Positions 1-8,957 of a DNA stretch of 64,000 nucleotides are shown here, piece after piece. The notes beneath the pieces are model-generated. The model saw only the letters and a list, made by a program, of their open reading frames with translations, had not been told where the DNA came from and ran no database searches. The stretch is from Kineosporia corallincola. GTDB lineage: Bacteria; Actinomycetota; Actinomycetes; Actinomycetales; Kineosporiaceae. The stretch's first letter is position 1. The number at the start of each line of letters is the position of its first letter. The stretch is taken from positions 62,001-126,000 of the forward strand of contig NZ_JAHBAY010000007.1 of assembly GCF_018499875.1 (NCBI RefSeq), written 5' to 3'. The position numbers and the translations under genes were made by a program.

Positions 1-2
1 CG

Positions 3-1448
3 AAACCGGTCTACGACAGATCCGAAGTCAGCGTGGGCATCGTCCATTTCGGGGTCGGCAATTTTCACCGGGCTCATCAGGCGATGTACCTGGACACCCT
101 GATGAACCGGGGCGAGGCGCTGGACTGGGGCGTGTGCGGCGTCGGCGTGATGCCGAACGACAAGGCCATGGCCGAGGCCCTGGCGAAGCAGGACCACCTG
201 TACACGCTGGTGCTCAAGGACGGCCACGGGAACCTGGAACCCCGGGTGATCGGCTCGATCGTCGACTACGTCTACGCCCCCGACGACCCGCAGCGCGTGC
301 TCGACGTGATGACGGCACCCACCACCCGCATCGTCTCGCTGACGGTGACCGAGGGCGGCTACAACATCGACAACACCACCGGGGCGTTCGACGTGGACAA
401 CCCGGTGATCGTCGCGGAGGTGGAGGGACACGGCCGCGGCGAGCCGCCGGTCACCGTGTACGGCTACGTCGCCGAGGCGCTGCGGCTGCGGCGCGAGCGC
501 GGCATCCCGCCGTTCACCGTGATGTCGTGCGACAACATCCAGTCCAACGGTGAGGTGGCGCGCTCGTCGATCGCCTCGTTCGCCGGGCTGGTCGACCCCG
601 ACCTGGCCGGGTTCATCCGCACCGAGGTGCCGTTCCCCAACGCCATGGTGGACCGGATCACCCCGGTCACCACGCCCGACGTGATCGAGGCGGTGTCCGG
701 TGTTTTCGGCATCGACGACGCCTGGCCGGTGGCCTGCGAGCCGTTCACCCAGTGGGTGCTCCAGGAGAACTTCGGGCTCGGCCGCCCGCCGCTGGAAGAT
801 GTCGGCGTGCAGGTGGTGGCCGACGTGGAACCGTACGAGCTGGCCAAGCTGCGGCTGCTGAACGCGGGGCACCAGGCCATCGCCTACGCCGGGCACCTGA
901 TGGGCTACACCTACGCCCACGAGTCGGCGTCCGACCCGCTCTTCGTGCAGTTCCTGCGGGACTACTGGGACGACGAGGCCCGCCGCACCCTGCCGGTGGC
1001 CGAGGGCCTCGACCTGGACCGCTACACCGCCACGCTGCTGGAGCGGTTCGCCAACCCGGAGGTGCGCGACACCCTGGCCCGGCTGGCCTCCTACGGCTCC
1101 GACCGCATCCCCAAGTTCGTGGTGCCGGTGATCCGCGCCAACCTGGCCGCCGGGCTGGTCAGCACCCGGGCGATCGCGATCGCGGTGACCTGGGCACGCT
1201 ATGCCGAGGCCGTGGACGAGCAGGGGCAGCCGATCGAGGTGGTCGACGTGGAGAAGGACGAGGTGCTCGCCCGCGGCGCCCGGCAGACCGAGGACCCGCT
1301 CGCGCTGGCCCGTTCCACCCGCTGGTTCGGCGACCTGGCCGACGACCCGCGCTTCGCCGAGGTGTACACCGCGCAGCTGGCCCTGCTGCACGAGGTAGGG
1401 GCACGCGAGTTCCTGGTGCGGGTGAACGCGCAGCCGCACCTCGGCTGA
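3..1448 (+). CDS. mannitol dehydrogenase family protein (5' end outside window)
   Basis: This is a polyol or uronate NAD(P)-dependent oxidoreductase of the long-chain mannitol dehydrogenase family (mannitol 2-dehydrogenase, arabinitol dehydrogenase, fructuronate reductase). The reading frame is open to the first base, and the residues before the GTG at 33 (YDRSEVSVG) match the family's usual N-terminal region, so the true start is probably upstream of the window. The nucleotide-binding segment GIVHFGVGNFHRAHQ is at the N-terminus. The catalytic K-x4-N-x2-H motif is seen as KLRLLNAGH, with Lys 272 counted from the GTG at 33. Xylulokinase lies 0.7 kb downstream, which fits conversion of mannitol or arabinitol to a ketose that is then phosphorylated. 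Family assignment is firm; the substrate is inferred. Confidence 0.93.
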   Translation, partial: KPVYDRSEVSVGIVHFGVGNFHRAHQAMYLDTLMNRGEALDWGVCGVGVMPNDKAMAEALAKQDHLYTLVLKDGHGNLEPRVIGSIVDYVYAPDDPQRVLDVMTAPTTRIVSLTVTEGGYNIDNTTGAFDVDNPVIVAEVEGHGRGEPPVTVYGYVAEALRLRRERGIPPFTVMSCDNIQSNGEVARSSIASFAGLVDPDLAGFIRTEVPFPNAMVDRITPVTTPDVIEAVSGVFGIDDAWPVACEPFTQWVLQENFGLGRPPLEDVGVQVVADVEPYELAKLRLLNAGHQAIAYAGHLMGYTYAHESASDPLFVQFLRDYWDDEARRTLPVAEGLDLDRYTATLLERFANPEVRDTLARLASYGSDRIPKFVVPVIRANLAAGLVSTRAIAIAVTWARYAEAVDEQGQPIEVVDVEKDEVLARGARQTEDPLALARSTRWFGDLADDPRFAEVYTAQLALLHEVGAREFLVRVNAQPHLG

Positions 1449-1463
1449 CACCGTGCCGGGTGG

Positions 1464-2015
1464 TCAGGGCGCGCTCAGGTGCCGCCCGATCACCCGGCAC
1501 ACCGCACGGCCCACGTCGATCTCGGCCAGCGCCGGGCGCAGTGCGGTGAGCAGGGCCGGCGGGATGCGGCGGGTGGTCTCGGCAGTCTGGGCGGTTGTGG
1601 TCGCGGCGGTGGCCGGCACCTGAACGTGCCTTCGGCGGGGGGACGCACGGCGGGGCGGCGGTGCGGTGGACACCGTGACGATCAGCGGGTCGAGTCCGGG
1701 GGGCAGGTGCCGAGCCCACGCGCCGGCCTCGGCCGGAGCGAGGACCAGTGCCCGGGGACGGTGACGGAGCAGCAGGTGCGCAGCGCTGTCCTGCGTGGCA
1801 GCGCCCTCAACCTGCGTGGCAGCGCCCTCCACGGAAAGCCTTACCGGGACGAATGTCTCACCGAACGCCGCGGACAGGCGCGCGGCCCAGGCCCCCGGAT
1901 CGTCCGACACCCCGACGACGGTGGCCCCGGCCAGGCTCAGCGCCTCGCCGGCGGCCCGGCCGAAACCCCTGGTCACACCGGTGACCAGGACGGTGATGCC
2001 GGTCAGATCGCGCAT
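1464..2015 (-). CDS. degenerate short-chain dehydrogenase-like protein
   Basis: A 183-residue protein starts at an ATG preceded by a G-rich stretch; an upstream ATG at 2072 is the alternative. The N-terminus has a Rossmann glycine motif (TGVTRGFG) typical of short-chain dehydrogenases/reductases. The rest is Ala/Arg-rich, and no Ser-Tyr-x3-Lys catalytic set is visible. It is also shorter than the usual 250 residues. It carries two tandem copies of VEGAATQ, encoded by a 21-bp direct repeat. It sits antisense between two plus-strand sugar genes and converges on the dehydrogenase gene. It is probably a decayed or catalytically inactive SDR. Cofactor binding is plausible, but function is unknown. 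Confidence 0.55.
   Translation of the reverse strand: MRDLTGITVLVTGVTRGFGRAAGEALSLAGATVVGVSDDPGAWAARLSAAFGETFVPVRLSVEGAATQVEGAATQDSAAHLLLRHRPRALVLAPAEAGAWARHLPPGLDPLIVTVSTAPPPRRASPRRRHVQVPATAATTTAQTAETTRRIPPALLTALRPALAEIDVGRAVCRVIGRHLSAP
1790..1831. repeat. two tandem copies of a 21-bp unit
   Basis: The units 1790-1810 and 1811-1831 differ at a single base (second-last position). They lie in the minus-strand SDR-like gene and encode the heptad VEGAATQ twice. The in-frame duplication looks recent. Confidence 0.85.
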
Positions 2016-2158
2016 GCGGCCCCCGTCCGTCGCGTCCCGAAGGATCAGACGTCCGGGGGGCGGAGAACTCATCGGCCCGACCGGCGCCCGGTGACCGGCC
2101 AGTATGCTGAGGTCAAACCGTGATCAGGCGGCCAGAGCGGGCCGCTTTTGGGAGCATG

Positions 2159-3565
2159 ATGAGCCTCGTCGCCGGGGTGGACTCGTCCACTCAGTCCTGC
2201 AAGATCGTGATCCGTGACGCCGACAGCGGTGAACTCGTCCGCACCGGCCGGGCCCCCCACCCGAACGGCACCGAGGTGCATCCCGACCGGTGGTGGGAGG
2301 CATTGCGTAAGGCCGTGGACGACGCCGGCGGGCTGCACGACGTGGCCGCGCTCTCGGTCGGGGGGCAGCAGCACGGCATGATCGCCCTCGACGCCTCCGG
2401 CGAGGTGGTGCGTGAGGCCCTGCTGTGGAACGACACCCGCTCCGCCCAGGCCGCCACCGACCTGATCGGTGAGCTCGGTGAGCAGGAGTGGGCCGACGCG
2501 ATCGGCTCGGTCCCGGTGGCCTCGCTGACCGTGTCCAAGCTGCGCTGGCTGCGCGACGCCGAGCCGGAGAACGCCGCCCGCACCCACGCGGTGGCGCTGC
2601 CGCACGACTGGCTCACCTGGAAGCTGGCCGGGGGCAAGGGGTTCGACGGCCTGGTCACCGACCGGTCGGACGCCTCCGGCACCGGCTACTGGTCGCCCGC
2701 CTCCGAGGGGTACCGCCACGACCTGCTGGAGCGCGGCCTGGGGCACTCCGCCCTGCTGCCGCGCGTGCTCGGTGCGCACGAGCAGGCCGGCACCGGCAGC
2801 GGTGAGCTGTTCGGCGGGCTGCTCGGCCCGGGCGCCGGTGACAACGCCGCCGCGGCCCTGGCCCTGGCCCTCGGCCCGGGCGACGTCGCGGTGTCGATCG
2901 GCACCTCCGGGGTGGTCTCGGCGATCGCCGACGCGCCCACCGCCGACGGTTCCGGCCTGGTCACCGGGTTCGCCGACGCGACCGGCCGCTACCTGCCGCT
3001 GGCCTGCACGCTGAACGCGGCGCGGGTGCTCGACTGGGCGGCGCAGCTGCTCGGCGTGGACCACCGAGGGCTGGCCGAGCTGGCGCTCCAGGCCCCCTCC
3101 GGGGCCGACGGCCTGGTGCTGGTGCCCTATTTCGAGGGCGAGCGCACCCCCAACCGGCCGCGTTCCACGGCCGCCCTGCACGGCATGCGGCTGTCGAACA
3201 CCACACCCGCCCACATCGCCCGCGCCGCCGTGGAGGCCCTGCTCTGCTCGCTGGCCGACGGTATCGACGCGCTGCGGGCCGCCGGGGTGCCGGTGCAGCG
3301 GGCCTTCCTGATCGGTGGCGCGGCGCAGTCCGCGGCGGTGCAGCAGCTGGCCCCGGGCATCCTCGGCCTGGACGTGCTGGTGCCCACCCCCGGCGAGTAC
3401 GTGGCCGACGGTGCAGCCCGGCAGGCTGCCTGGGTGCTGTCCGGCCGTGACGCCCAGCCGGAGTGGTCGGCCAGCGGGGAACCGCGGGTGCTGCCGGTGC
3501 GTGAGCTGACGCCGCAGGTGCGGGAGCAGTACGCGCAGGTGCGGGAGCTGACCGCCGAACGCTGA
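2159..3565 (+). CDS. xylB: xylulokinase
   Basis: FGGY-family carbohydrate kinase that phosphorylates D-xylulose (or a similar ketose) with ATP, feeding the pentose phosphate pathway. The N-terminal phosphate-binding segment [12 protein letters not shown], the xylulokinase-type GGQQHGM motif, the GAGDNAA segment bearing the expected catalytic Asp, SIGTSGV, and the ATP-domain GGAAQS motif are all present. With the ATG at 2159 it is 468 residues, a normal length. An ATG at 2156 and a GTG at 2120 (behind GAGGT) are possible, but the conserved fold begins right after 2159. The neighbouring mannitol-family dehydrogenase suggests the two act in sequence on polyols. A hairpin with a T-run follows the stop. 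Confidence 0.93.
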   Translation: MSLVAGVDSSTQSCKIVIRDADSGELVRTGRAPHPNGTEVHPDRWWEALRKAVDDAGGLHDVAALSVGGQQHGMIALDASGEVVREALLWNDTRSAQAATDLIGELGEQEWADAIGSVPVASLTVSKLRWLRDAEPENAARTHAVALPHDWLTWKLAGGKGFDGLVTDRSDASGTGYWSPASEGYRHDLLERGLGHSALLPRVLGAHEQAGTGSGELFGGLLGPGAGDNAAAALALALGPGDVAVSIGTSGVVSAIADAPTADGSGLVTGFADATGRYLPLACTLNAARVLDWAAQLLGVDHRGLAELALQAPSGADGLVLVPYFEGERTPNRPRSTAALHGMRLSNTTPAHIARAAVEALLCSLADGIDALRAAGVPVQRAFLIGGAAQSAAVQQLAPGILGLDVLVPTPGEYVADGAARQAAWVLSGRDAQPEWSASGEPRVLPVRELTPQVREQYAQVRELTAER

Positions 3566-3568
3566 GGT

Positions 3569-3603
3569 CCGCCTGTCCAATCTGCACCAGGACGGCGGGT
3601 TTT
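3569..3603 (+). terminator. intrinsic terminator after xylB
   Basis: A GC-rich stem (CCGCC plus GTCC against GGAC plus GGCGG, one bulged T) closes an 11-base loop and is followed by GTTTTG. It starts four bases after the xylB stop codon. Confidence 0.65.
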
Positions 3604-4079
3604 GCACGAACCAGCCGGTTGCCGACCTCCCGCACCTCAGCGGCCGGTGCCGGCTGGAATTCGTGCTTCTGGTGCGAGATCTGGGGCTGGGGGCGGAGAT
3701 GATTTCCGGCCCGCTGCTCGCCCGGGCCGAAGCGCGGAGTTGACGTCACGAAAGGGCTGTACTGGCAGCGTATCTGAGAATGACTGCCCGTTTATGCCTG
3801 CGACGATCGGTCACGAGGGGTAACATGTTGCTCCGTGGGCGGAAAATTCTGCTCGGCCCGACGATGTCTTGTTGGTCCCTGCGGCCCCCCACGGGTGGCC
3901 CGGGCGCCACGGTTTGCAGTGGCGTGAAATCACTGTCGATGGTCTGGGCTTTCCCGGCCGGCGTGCCGATGTACGCAGTAGCCGTCTTTGGCGCGCGACC
4001 AGTAACAGCGGGCGTGGCTCGATGTTGAACGCCCGTACGGACCTTGCACCGGCGACAACAGAAGATCGGGACAGCGATC
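3604..4079. other. intergenic region between xylB terminator and dapA-like gene
   Basis: No convincing gene is seen; open frames here lack family similarity and ribosome-binding sites. The composition is less GC-rich than the flanking genes. It holds one isolated TTGACG hexamer (3740-3745), overlapping the 8-bp palindrome TGACGTCA (3741-3748), but no well-spaced -10 element. It probably carries the promoter of the downstream aldolase gene. Confidence 0.5.
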
Positions 4080-5063
4080 ATGGTGGCGGACAGTAACGAC
4101 ACATCAGCTCTCTTCAGCTCGATCGGTGGGGTCATCCCGCCGATCTGCACCCCTTTGACGCCCGACCGGCGTCTTGACCTCGACTCCCTGCGCAGCCTGC
4201 GGGCTCATCTGCTCCGGCAGGGGGTGAGCGGCATCTTCGCCCTCGGCACGATGGGGGAGGGGCACTACCTCACCCCGAGCCAGGCCGGCACGGTCGTCGA
4301 GACGCTGGCGGCCGAGAAACAGCCCGGTGAGCCGCTGCTCGTCGGCATCGTCGAGCCCACCACCCCCCGGGTGCTCGAGGGTATCGACCGGCTGGTCTCG
4401 GACCAGGTCGACGGCATCGTCGTCACCGGCCCGTTCTACGCCAACGTCAGCGAGCCGGAAATTCTCCGGCACTTCGAGCTCATCGCAAACCATTCTCCGG
4501 TACCGGTTCTCGCCTACAACATGCCGAGCAACACCGGTTACGCGATCACCGCCTACAACATCATCGAGCTGCTGGCCGAAGACCTGATCGTCGGCATCAA
4601 AGACAGCTCGCTCGACCTGACCAACCTGCGCCGGGTCACGGTCGAGGTGCCGAACGTCGACAAGAAGCTCATCTTCACCGGTTCGGACACGCTGCTCGAC
4701 TGTGCCCTCGACATCGGCGCCAACGGGGCGGTCACCGGCCTGTCCAACATCGCCGCCGATCATTTCGTCGGGGCGATGGCGGCCCACGCCGGCGGCAAGC
4801 GCGCCGAACTGTCCGCAATCCTGCGCATTCTCAACATTCTCGTGCAGGTGTACGTGCCCACCGAGGTGGAGCGCGGCCCCAACAGCACGGCGATCGGCGC
4901 GCTCAAGTCGGCGCTCGTGCAGCAGGGCATCATCGAGTCGGACACGCTGAGCGAACCGATGACGCCGGTCACCGAGGGGCGCCGCGAACACGTCCGCTCG
5001 GTGCTGGAAGAGGCCCGTCAGCTCGCCGACCTGGCCGAGACCCCCAGCGGGCTGGCGGTTTAG
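4080..5063 (+). CDS. dihydrodipicolinate synthase/N-acetylneuraminate lyase family protein
   Basis: Class I aldolase-type TIM barrel of the DapA family, 327 residues. The Schiff-base lysine is Lys174 in IKDSS, and the family tyrosine is Tyr146 in LAYNMPSNTG. The substrate-carboxylate loop is seen near the N-terminus (LGTMGEGHYL). Members include dihydrodipicolinate synthase, 2-keto-3-deoxygluconate aldolase, neuraminate lyase and hydroxyproline-pathway enzymes. The genomic company of sugar dehydrogenase and kinase genes, not lysine biosynthesis genes, points to a keto-sugar-acid aldolase. The ATG at 4080 has GGGA eight bases upstream. It is monocistronic and followed at once by a strong hairpin. 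Family is sure; substrate is open. Confidence 0.88.
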   Translation: MVADSNDTSALFSSIGGVIPPICTPLTPDRRLDLDSLRSLRAHLLRQGVSGIFALGTMGEGHYLTPSQAGTVVETLAAEKQPGEPLLVGIVEPTTPRVLEGIDRLVSDQVDGIVVTGPFYANVSEPEILRHFELIANHSPVPVLAYNMPSNTGYAITAYNIIELLAEDLIVGIKDSSLDLTNLRRVTVEVPNVDKKLIFTGSDTLLDCALDIGANGAVTGLSNIAADHFVGAMAAHAGGKRAELSAILRILNILVQVYVPTEVERGPNSTAIGALKSALVQQGIIESDTLSEPMTPVTEGRREHVRSVLEEARQLADLAETPSGLAV

Positions 5064-5079
5064 CCGGTGCACACCTGAA

Positions 5080-5113
5080 GACGACGGTGAGCCCGCACGG
5101 GCTCACCGTCGTC
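5080..5113. terminator. bidirectional terminator hairpin
   Basis: A perfect 15-bp inverted repeat (5080-5094 against 5099-5113) with the 4-base loop GCAC. It sits between the stops of the convergent aldolase and DNA ligase genes. There is no strong T-run on either side, which is common in actinobacteria. Confidence 0.8.
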
Positions 5114-5114
5114 C

Positions 5115-6137
5115 TCAAGCAAGGTCGTCGGCGGTCAGATCCAGGCGAACCCGCAGAAAACGTGTGGGGTGCCGCCAGTATCCGGCCTGATCGGCGAGAT
5201 CGGCCTGCACCTCGGCCACCACGGTGGGCTCGACCCGCACGATCGGCAGCCGGCGGGGATTGGTCCAGGCGCCGAGCCGCCCGGTGGAGATCTCGCCCGG
5301 CAGGAAGTGCTCGCCGGTGCTCACCTCCAGGTACGGCACGATCTCGTCGCGCTGCCGCGGGGTGAGATCCGTGGTGGTACCGGCGATCTCAAGGGTTCCG
5401 TCGGGCCGGGGCAGAGCCAGGATCAGCCGTTCGGGGCGTTGCGCGGTGCCGGTCACGGCTGCCACCAGGGCCTCGGCGCTGTTGCGGATGCGTAGTTTGA
5501 GCCAGGCCCGGCGGCCTGATTGGTAGCGCACCGCAAGGCCTTTGATCACCAGCCCCTCGATCCCCACCCGGGCGTCCGCGTAGTCACGCAGCCAGTTCTC
5601 CGCCACGTCGTGGTCGCGGGTGGCCGGGGTGATCGCGAACGGCGGCTCCAACCGCGTCACCAGGGTCTGGAGCTTGCGGCGCCGCACCCGCAGCGGCTCC
5701 TGGGCGAACGGCGTGCCCTGCCACTGGAGCACATCGAACACCACGAACGACGCCGGGGCGGAGCGGATCAGCCCGGCCACCCGCTGCCGGGAGGTCATCC
5801 GGCTCTGGAGGGCGGCGAAATCCAGCCGGTCGCCGGCCCAGATCACGATCTCGCCGTCGAGCAGGGTGCCGGGCGGTAACTGCCGTCCCGCCGCCCCCGC
5901 GACGTCGGGGAACGCACCGGTCAGATCGGTGTGCCGGCGCGAGCGGACCATCACGCCACCGTCGGCCGCAACGCCCAGAAGCCCGCGGTAGCCGTCCCAT
6001 TTCGGCTCGTACTGGCACCCTCCGGGCAGGGTGCGCGCCGAGGGCAGGTGGTCCACGGCCTTGGCCAGCATCGGCTCGTCCGGCCACGGCAGGTCCGGGG
6101 CGGGCGGCAGATTCGAACGATGGACGACGCGGGGCAC
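5115..6137 (-). CDS. ligC: ATP-dependent DNA ligase, LigC-type
   Basis: Stand-alone ATP-dependent DNA ligase of 340 residues with adenylation and OB-fold domains only. Motif I is EPKWDGYR, with Lys46 as the adenylated residue. Motif III is FVVFDVL, motif IV EGLVIKG and motif V WLKLR, all in order. There is no polymerase or phosphoesterase domain, which separates it from LigD. In actinobacteria LigC is an accessory ligase used in base-excision or other gap repair, alongside NAD-dependent LigA. No ku gene lies nearby. A start at the internal Met23 is possible, since some homologues begin near there. A separate LigD-type phosphoesterase gene lies at 21.4 kb. Confidence 0.92.
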   Translation of the reverse strand: MPRVVHRSNLPPAPDLPWPDEPMLAKAVDHLPSARTLPGGCQYEPKWDGYRGLLGVAADGGVMVRSRRHTDLTGAFPDVAGAAGRQLPPGTLLDGEIVIWAGDRLDFAALQSRMTSRQRVAGLIRSAPASFVVFDVLQWQGTPFAQEPLRVRRRKLQTLVTRLEPPFAITPATRDHDVAENWLRDYADARVGIEGLVIKGLAVRYQSGRRAWLKLRIRNSAEALVAAVTGTAQRPERLILALPRPDGTLEIAGTTTDLTPRQRDEIVPYLEVSTGEHFLPGEISTGRLGAWTNPRRLPIVRVEPTVVAEVQADLADQAGYWRHPTRFLRVRLDLTADDLA

Positions 6138-6242
6138 GTTCCTGGGTATCGCCGTGCCGCTGTCGCCGCGCGGTGGGCCACCCGTACGGACCAGGGGGCA
6201 TGCGCAACCCGGAGTGTCCCGGACGCTCTCAGCGAACTCTCC

Positions 6243-6254
6243 CCTTACGTAAGG
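6243..6254. promoter_or_regulatory. 12-bp palindrome in promoter region of acyltransferase gene
   Basis: CCTTACGTAAGG is a perfect palindrome 13 bases before the GTG of the acyltransferase gene. TAGGGT (6256-6261) follows it and would place transcription start at or next to the GTG, giving a leaderless mRNA. The palindrome could be an operator; no regulator is identified. Confidence 0.35.
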
Positions 6255-6267
6255 TTAGGGTTCCCCG

Positions 6268-7362
6268 GTGACCGCCACCGCCACCCGCGTTCGAGCCGCC
6301 GGCCGGCATGCCGTGCCGAACCCGACGCTGGCCTCGGCCTTCCACCCGCGCCACAACGCGCTCAACCTGATCCGGCTGCTGCTGGCGACGAACGTGGCCG
6401 TCGTGCACGCCTGCTTCCTGGGCTTCGGCCACCAGCCGCACCTGGGCGAGACCGAGCTCGGCGCGCTGGCCGTGGACGCGTTCTTCGTGCTCAGCGGTTT
6501 TCTGGTGGTGCGCAGCTGGTCCCGGCTCGGCTCGCTGCCGCGCTACCTGTGGCACCGGGTGCTGCGGATCCTGCCCGGGTTCTGGGTGTGCATGCTCGGC
6601 ACCGCGTTCGTGGTGGCGCCGGTGCTGGCCGTGCTGGAGGGGCGCGCGGCCGGCTCGGTGTTCAGCGGCCCGCAGTCCTCGCTGAGCTACCTGGCGTCGA
6701 ACGCTGCCCTGTTCATGCGGCAGTTCGGCATCGCCGGGCTACCCGGTGAGGGCGGCAATCCCGACGTGGTCAACGGCTCGCTGTGGACCCTGTTCTACGA
6801 GGCGTGCTGCTACCTGCTGGTGGCCGGGCTGGGGGTGGCCGGCCTGCTGGGCCGCCGGCGCCGGGTGGTGCCGGTGCTGATCGTCGTCCTCTGGTTCTGC
6901 ACCGTCGCGGCGGAGGCCGGCCACAACCCGCTGGGCTCCACCTACATGCTGCGGTTCGGCCTGGTGTTCCTGCTCGGCGCGGCCGGGTGGTTGTTCGCCG
7001 GCCGGATCCCGGTGGACGGCCGGCTGGCCCTGGGCAGCGCCGTGGTGGTGCTCGCGAGCACGCTGATGCTGCACGACTACCGGGCCCTCGGCGCCCCGGC
7101 CTTCGCCTACCTGTGCCTGTACGCCGTGGTGCGGCTGCCGGTGCCCTGGGAACCGCGCTCGGACCTGTCCTACGGAATGTACGTGTGGCACTGGCCGATC
7201 GCGCAGATCCTGGTCGCGCTCGGCCTGGCCCGCTTCACCCACGTGCCGTTCGTGCTGCTCACACTGGCCCTGACCGCCGGGGTGGCGGTCGTGTCGTGGC
7301 GGTTCGTGGAAAAGCCGGCGCTCGGCCTCAAGAACGCCTTCGGTGGCGTCAGACGAGGGTGA
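6268..7362 (+). CDS. acyltransferase 3 (OafA/YrhL) family membrane protein
   Basis: Integral membrane O-acyltransferase of 364 residues with about ten predicted membrane segments. The family's N-terminal histidine is His47, in the first helix (AVVHACF). The characteristic DAFFVLSGFLV segment lies at about 70-80, followed by a basic loop. The family moves acetyl or other acyl groups to cell-surface sugars, lipids or secondary metabolites. No SGNH domain is fused. The GTG start lacks a Shine-Dalgarno sequence and probably lies at the 5' end of a leaderless transcript. Its 3' end overlaps the convergent dehydratase gene by 14 bp. No glycan-synthesis genes are adjacent, so the acceptor is unknown. 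Confidence 0.88.
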   Translation: MTATATRVRAAGRHAVPNPTLASAFHPRHNALNLIRLLLATNVAVVHACFLGFGHQPHLGETELGALAVDAFFVLSGFLVVRSWSRLGSLPRYLWHRVLRILPGFWVCMLGTAFVVAPVLAVLEGRAAGSVFSGPQSSLSYLASNAALFMRQFGIAGLPGEGGNPDVVNGSLWTLFYEACCYLLVAGLGVAGLLGRRRRVVPVLIVVLWFCTVAAEAGHNPLGSTYMLRFGLVFLLGAAGWLFAGRIPVDGRLALGSAVVVLASTLMLHDYRALGAPAFAYLCLYAVVRLPVPWEPRSDLSYGMYVWHWPIAQILVALGLARFTHVPFVLLTLALTAGVAVVSWRFVEKPALGLKNAFGGVRRG

Positions 7363-8266
7363 CCGGGTCGGTGTTGCCGCCGCAGACCACCACGCCCACC
7401 CTCTCGCCCTCGGCCGGCCGGTAGGCGCCGGCGGTCAGCGCGGCGTAGGCGGTGGCGGCGCCGTGCTCGGCGGGCATCCGGTAGTCGCGCCAGAGCCGGG
7501 CCCGGGCATTCTCGATCGCGGCGTCGGGCACCAGCACCGACACCGGGGCGGTGCGCCGGGCCAGGTCCCAGCCGATGTCGCCGACCCGGCGGGCGCCCAG
7601 CGAGTCGGCGGCCACGCCCGACACCGAGATGTCGACCGGGCCACCCGCGGCCAGGGCGGAGTGCAGCGTGGGGCAGGTCTCCGGCTCCACCGCCACCACC
7701 CGGGCGCGGCCGTGAACGCTCGCGGCGATGCCGGCGAACAGCCCGGCCCCGCCGACCGCCACCACGATCGTGTCCAGACCGGGCGCGTCGTCGAGCATCT
7801 CCTCGGCCAGCGTGCCCGCCCCGGCCACGATCTCCGGCTGGTCGTAGGCGTGGCAGAACAGGGCGCCGGTGCCGGCCGCGTGCTCCGCCGCCGCGGCCTG
7901 CGCCTCGGCGTACTCGCGGCCCACCTGCCGCACCTCGGCACCGTAACCGCGCAGCCGGGCCACCTTCACGGCGGGCGCGGTCTCCGGCACGAACACCGTG
8001 GCGGGCACACCGAGCACCGACGCGGCGTAGGCGTTGGCCAGACCGGCGTTGCCGCCCGAGGCCGTCACGACGCCCGCCGCCGGGTCGAGCTCACCGCGCT
8101 CGCGGGCCGCCAGCTGCCGGTTGAACGCGCCACGGGCCTTGAACACGCCGGTGTTCTGGAGGAACTCGCACTTGAACCAGAGCCCGTCGGCCTCCAGCAG
8201 CGGGGTGTGGCGCACGTGCGGGGCGATGCGGGTGCGGGCGGCCAGGACGTCGTCGCGGGTGATCAC
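7349..8266 (-). CDS. PLP-dependent threonine/serine dehydratase family protein
   Basis: Fold-type II PLP enzyme of 305 residues, the length of biosynthetic-type cores without an ACT domain. The PLP lysine is Lys43 in FKARGA, the phosphate/substrate loop is SGGNAG at about 70-75, and the C-terminal CGGNTDP matches serine/threonine dehydratases. The glycine loop reads AVGGAGLF. It likely deaminates threonine or serine to 2-oxo acids; serine racemase or hydroxy-aspartate activity cannot be excluded. It is convergent with the acyltransferase gene (14-bp overlap) and sits just upstream, in its own direction, of nothing related. It ends 1.1 kb of single-gene accessory region. Confidence 0.88.
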   Translation of the reverse strand: MITRDDVLAARTRIAPHVRHTPLLEADGLWFKCEFLQNTGVFKARGAFNRQLAARERGELDPAAGVVTASGGNAGLANAYAASVLGVPATVFVPETAPAVKVARLRGYGAEVRQVGREYAEAQAAAAEHAAGTGALFCHAYDQPEIVAGAGTLAEEMLDDAPGLDTIVVAVGGAGLFAGIAASVHGRARVVAVEPETCPTLHSALAAGGPVDISVSGVAADSLGARRVGDIGWDLARRTAPVSVLVPDAAIENARARLWRDYRMPAEHGAATAYAALTAGAYRPAEGERVGVVVCGGNTDPVTLV

Positions 8267-8284
8267 CCTCCGACTCTAGGCCTT

Positions 8285-8863
8285 CTAGACGACCGGGCCG
8301 GTGTCACGGGTCAGGGCCAGCAGCATCTCCCGGGCGCGGGCCAGGTCGTCGCGGGAGTGCCCGCCCTCCCACAGCCCGGCGATCGCGGCGCCGTCGGTGG
8401 CCCGGAAGATCAGCAGCGTGCGTTGCGGGTCGAGGCCGTCGTCGGCGAAGTAGGCCTCCCAGCGCGCCTTGTCGCGGCGCAGCAGCTCGGCCACCCCGGG
8501 CACCGTGGCCACGGCCGCCATCATCGCCACGTGCTCGGCCGGGGACTCCTCGTGGCGCAGTGAGTCGAACGAGGCCCGGATGTAGCCGCGCATCAGCCGG
8601 CCCTCGGCCCGGTCGGTGGGGTCGACGGCCGCGCGCACCTCGGCGGCGAACCGTTCCATCAGGTCTTCCGTCAGGGCCAGCACCAGCTCGTCGCGGTTGT
8701 GGAAATGGTGCAGCAGACCGCCCTTCGACACCCCCGCCGCCCTCGCGATGGTGTCGATGCTGACCCCGGCGCCCTTCTGCGCCACCACCCGGGCCGCGGC
8801 GTCCAGCACCGTGCGCCGGGTCCGCGCCGGGTCTCGCTCCCGCTCCGCCACCTGGTCTCCCAT
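8285..8863 (-). CDS. TetR/AcrR family transcriptional regulator
   Basis: A 192-residue one-component repressor. The N-terminal helix-turn-helix (about residues 35-58, with VSKGGLLHHFHNRDEL) is typical TetR; the C-terminal half is the variable ligand-binding and dimerization domain. The ATG at 8863 is preferred because the HTH domain then starts about 15 residues in. The longer open frame runs through the promoter and operators and into the divergent gene. It is divergently transcribed from a DHA2 efflux gene across 94 bp holding two palindromes, so it probably represses both itself and the pump until a toxic ligand binds. Confidence 0.92.
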   Translation of the reverse strand: MGDQVAERERDPARTRRTVLDAAARVVAQKGAGVSIDTIARAAGVSKGGLLHHFHNRDELVLALTEDLMERFAAEVRAAVDPTDRAEGRLMRGYIRASFDSLRHEESPAEHVAMMAAVATVPGVAELLRRDKARWEAYFADDGLDPQRTLLIFRATDGAAIAGLWEGGHSRDDLARAREMLLALTRDTGPVV

Positions 8864-8907
8864 CGATGTCCGCCGGTTCTCCCCGGTTCTCTCGGACAGC
8901 CTAATAG

Positions 8908-8923
8908 CCGACCAAATGGTTTG
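8908..8923. promoter_or_regulatory. imperfect TetR-type operator (distal copy)
   Basis: CCGACCAAATGGTTTG is an imperfect dyad with core GACC-N4-GGTT. It is a diverged copy of the palindrome at 8928-8945, with dyad centres 21 bp apart (two helical turns), in the tetR/MFS divergent promoter region. Confidence 0.65.
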
Positions 8924-8927
8924 CTCA

Positions 8928-8945
8928 ACCGACCGAATGGTCGGT
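8928..8945. promoter_or_regulatory. TetR-type palindromic operator
   Basis: ACCGACC-GAAT-GGTCGGT has perfect 7-bp arms. It lies 12 bp upstream of the efflux gene start and resembles operators of TetR-family efflux repressors. It is almost certainly bound by the adjacent divergent regulator. Confidence 0.8.
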
Positions 8946-8957
8946 AGCCTCGAAGGC

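Noticed and set aside
2069-3607. 512-residue open frame antisense to xylB
   Set aside because: Gln/Gly/Val/Arg-rich sequence with no family features; a typical antisense shadow of a GC-rich gene.
3602-3823. 73-residue open frame after xylB
   Set aside because: Starts inside the terminator region with no ribosome-binding site or recognisable fold.
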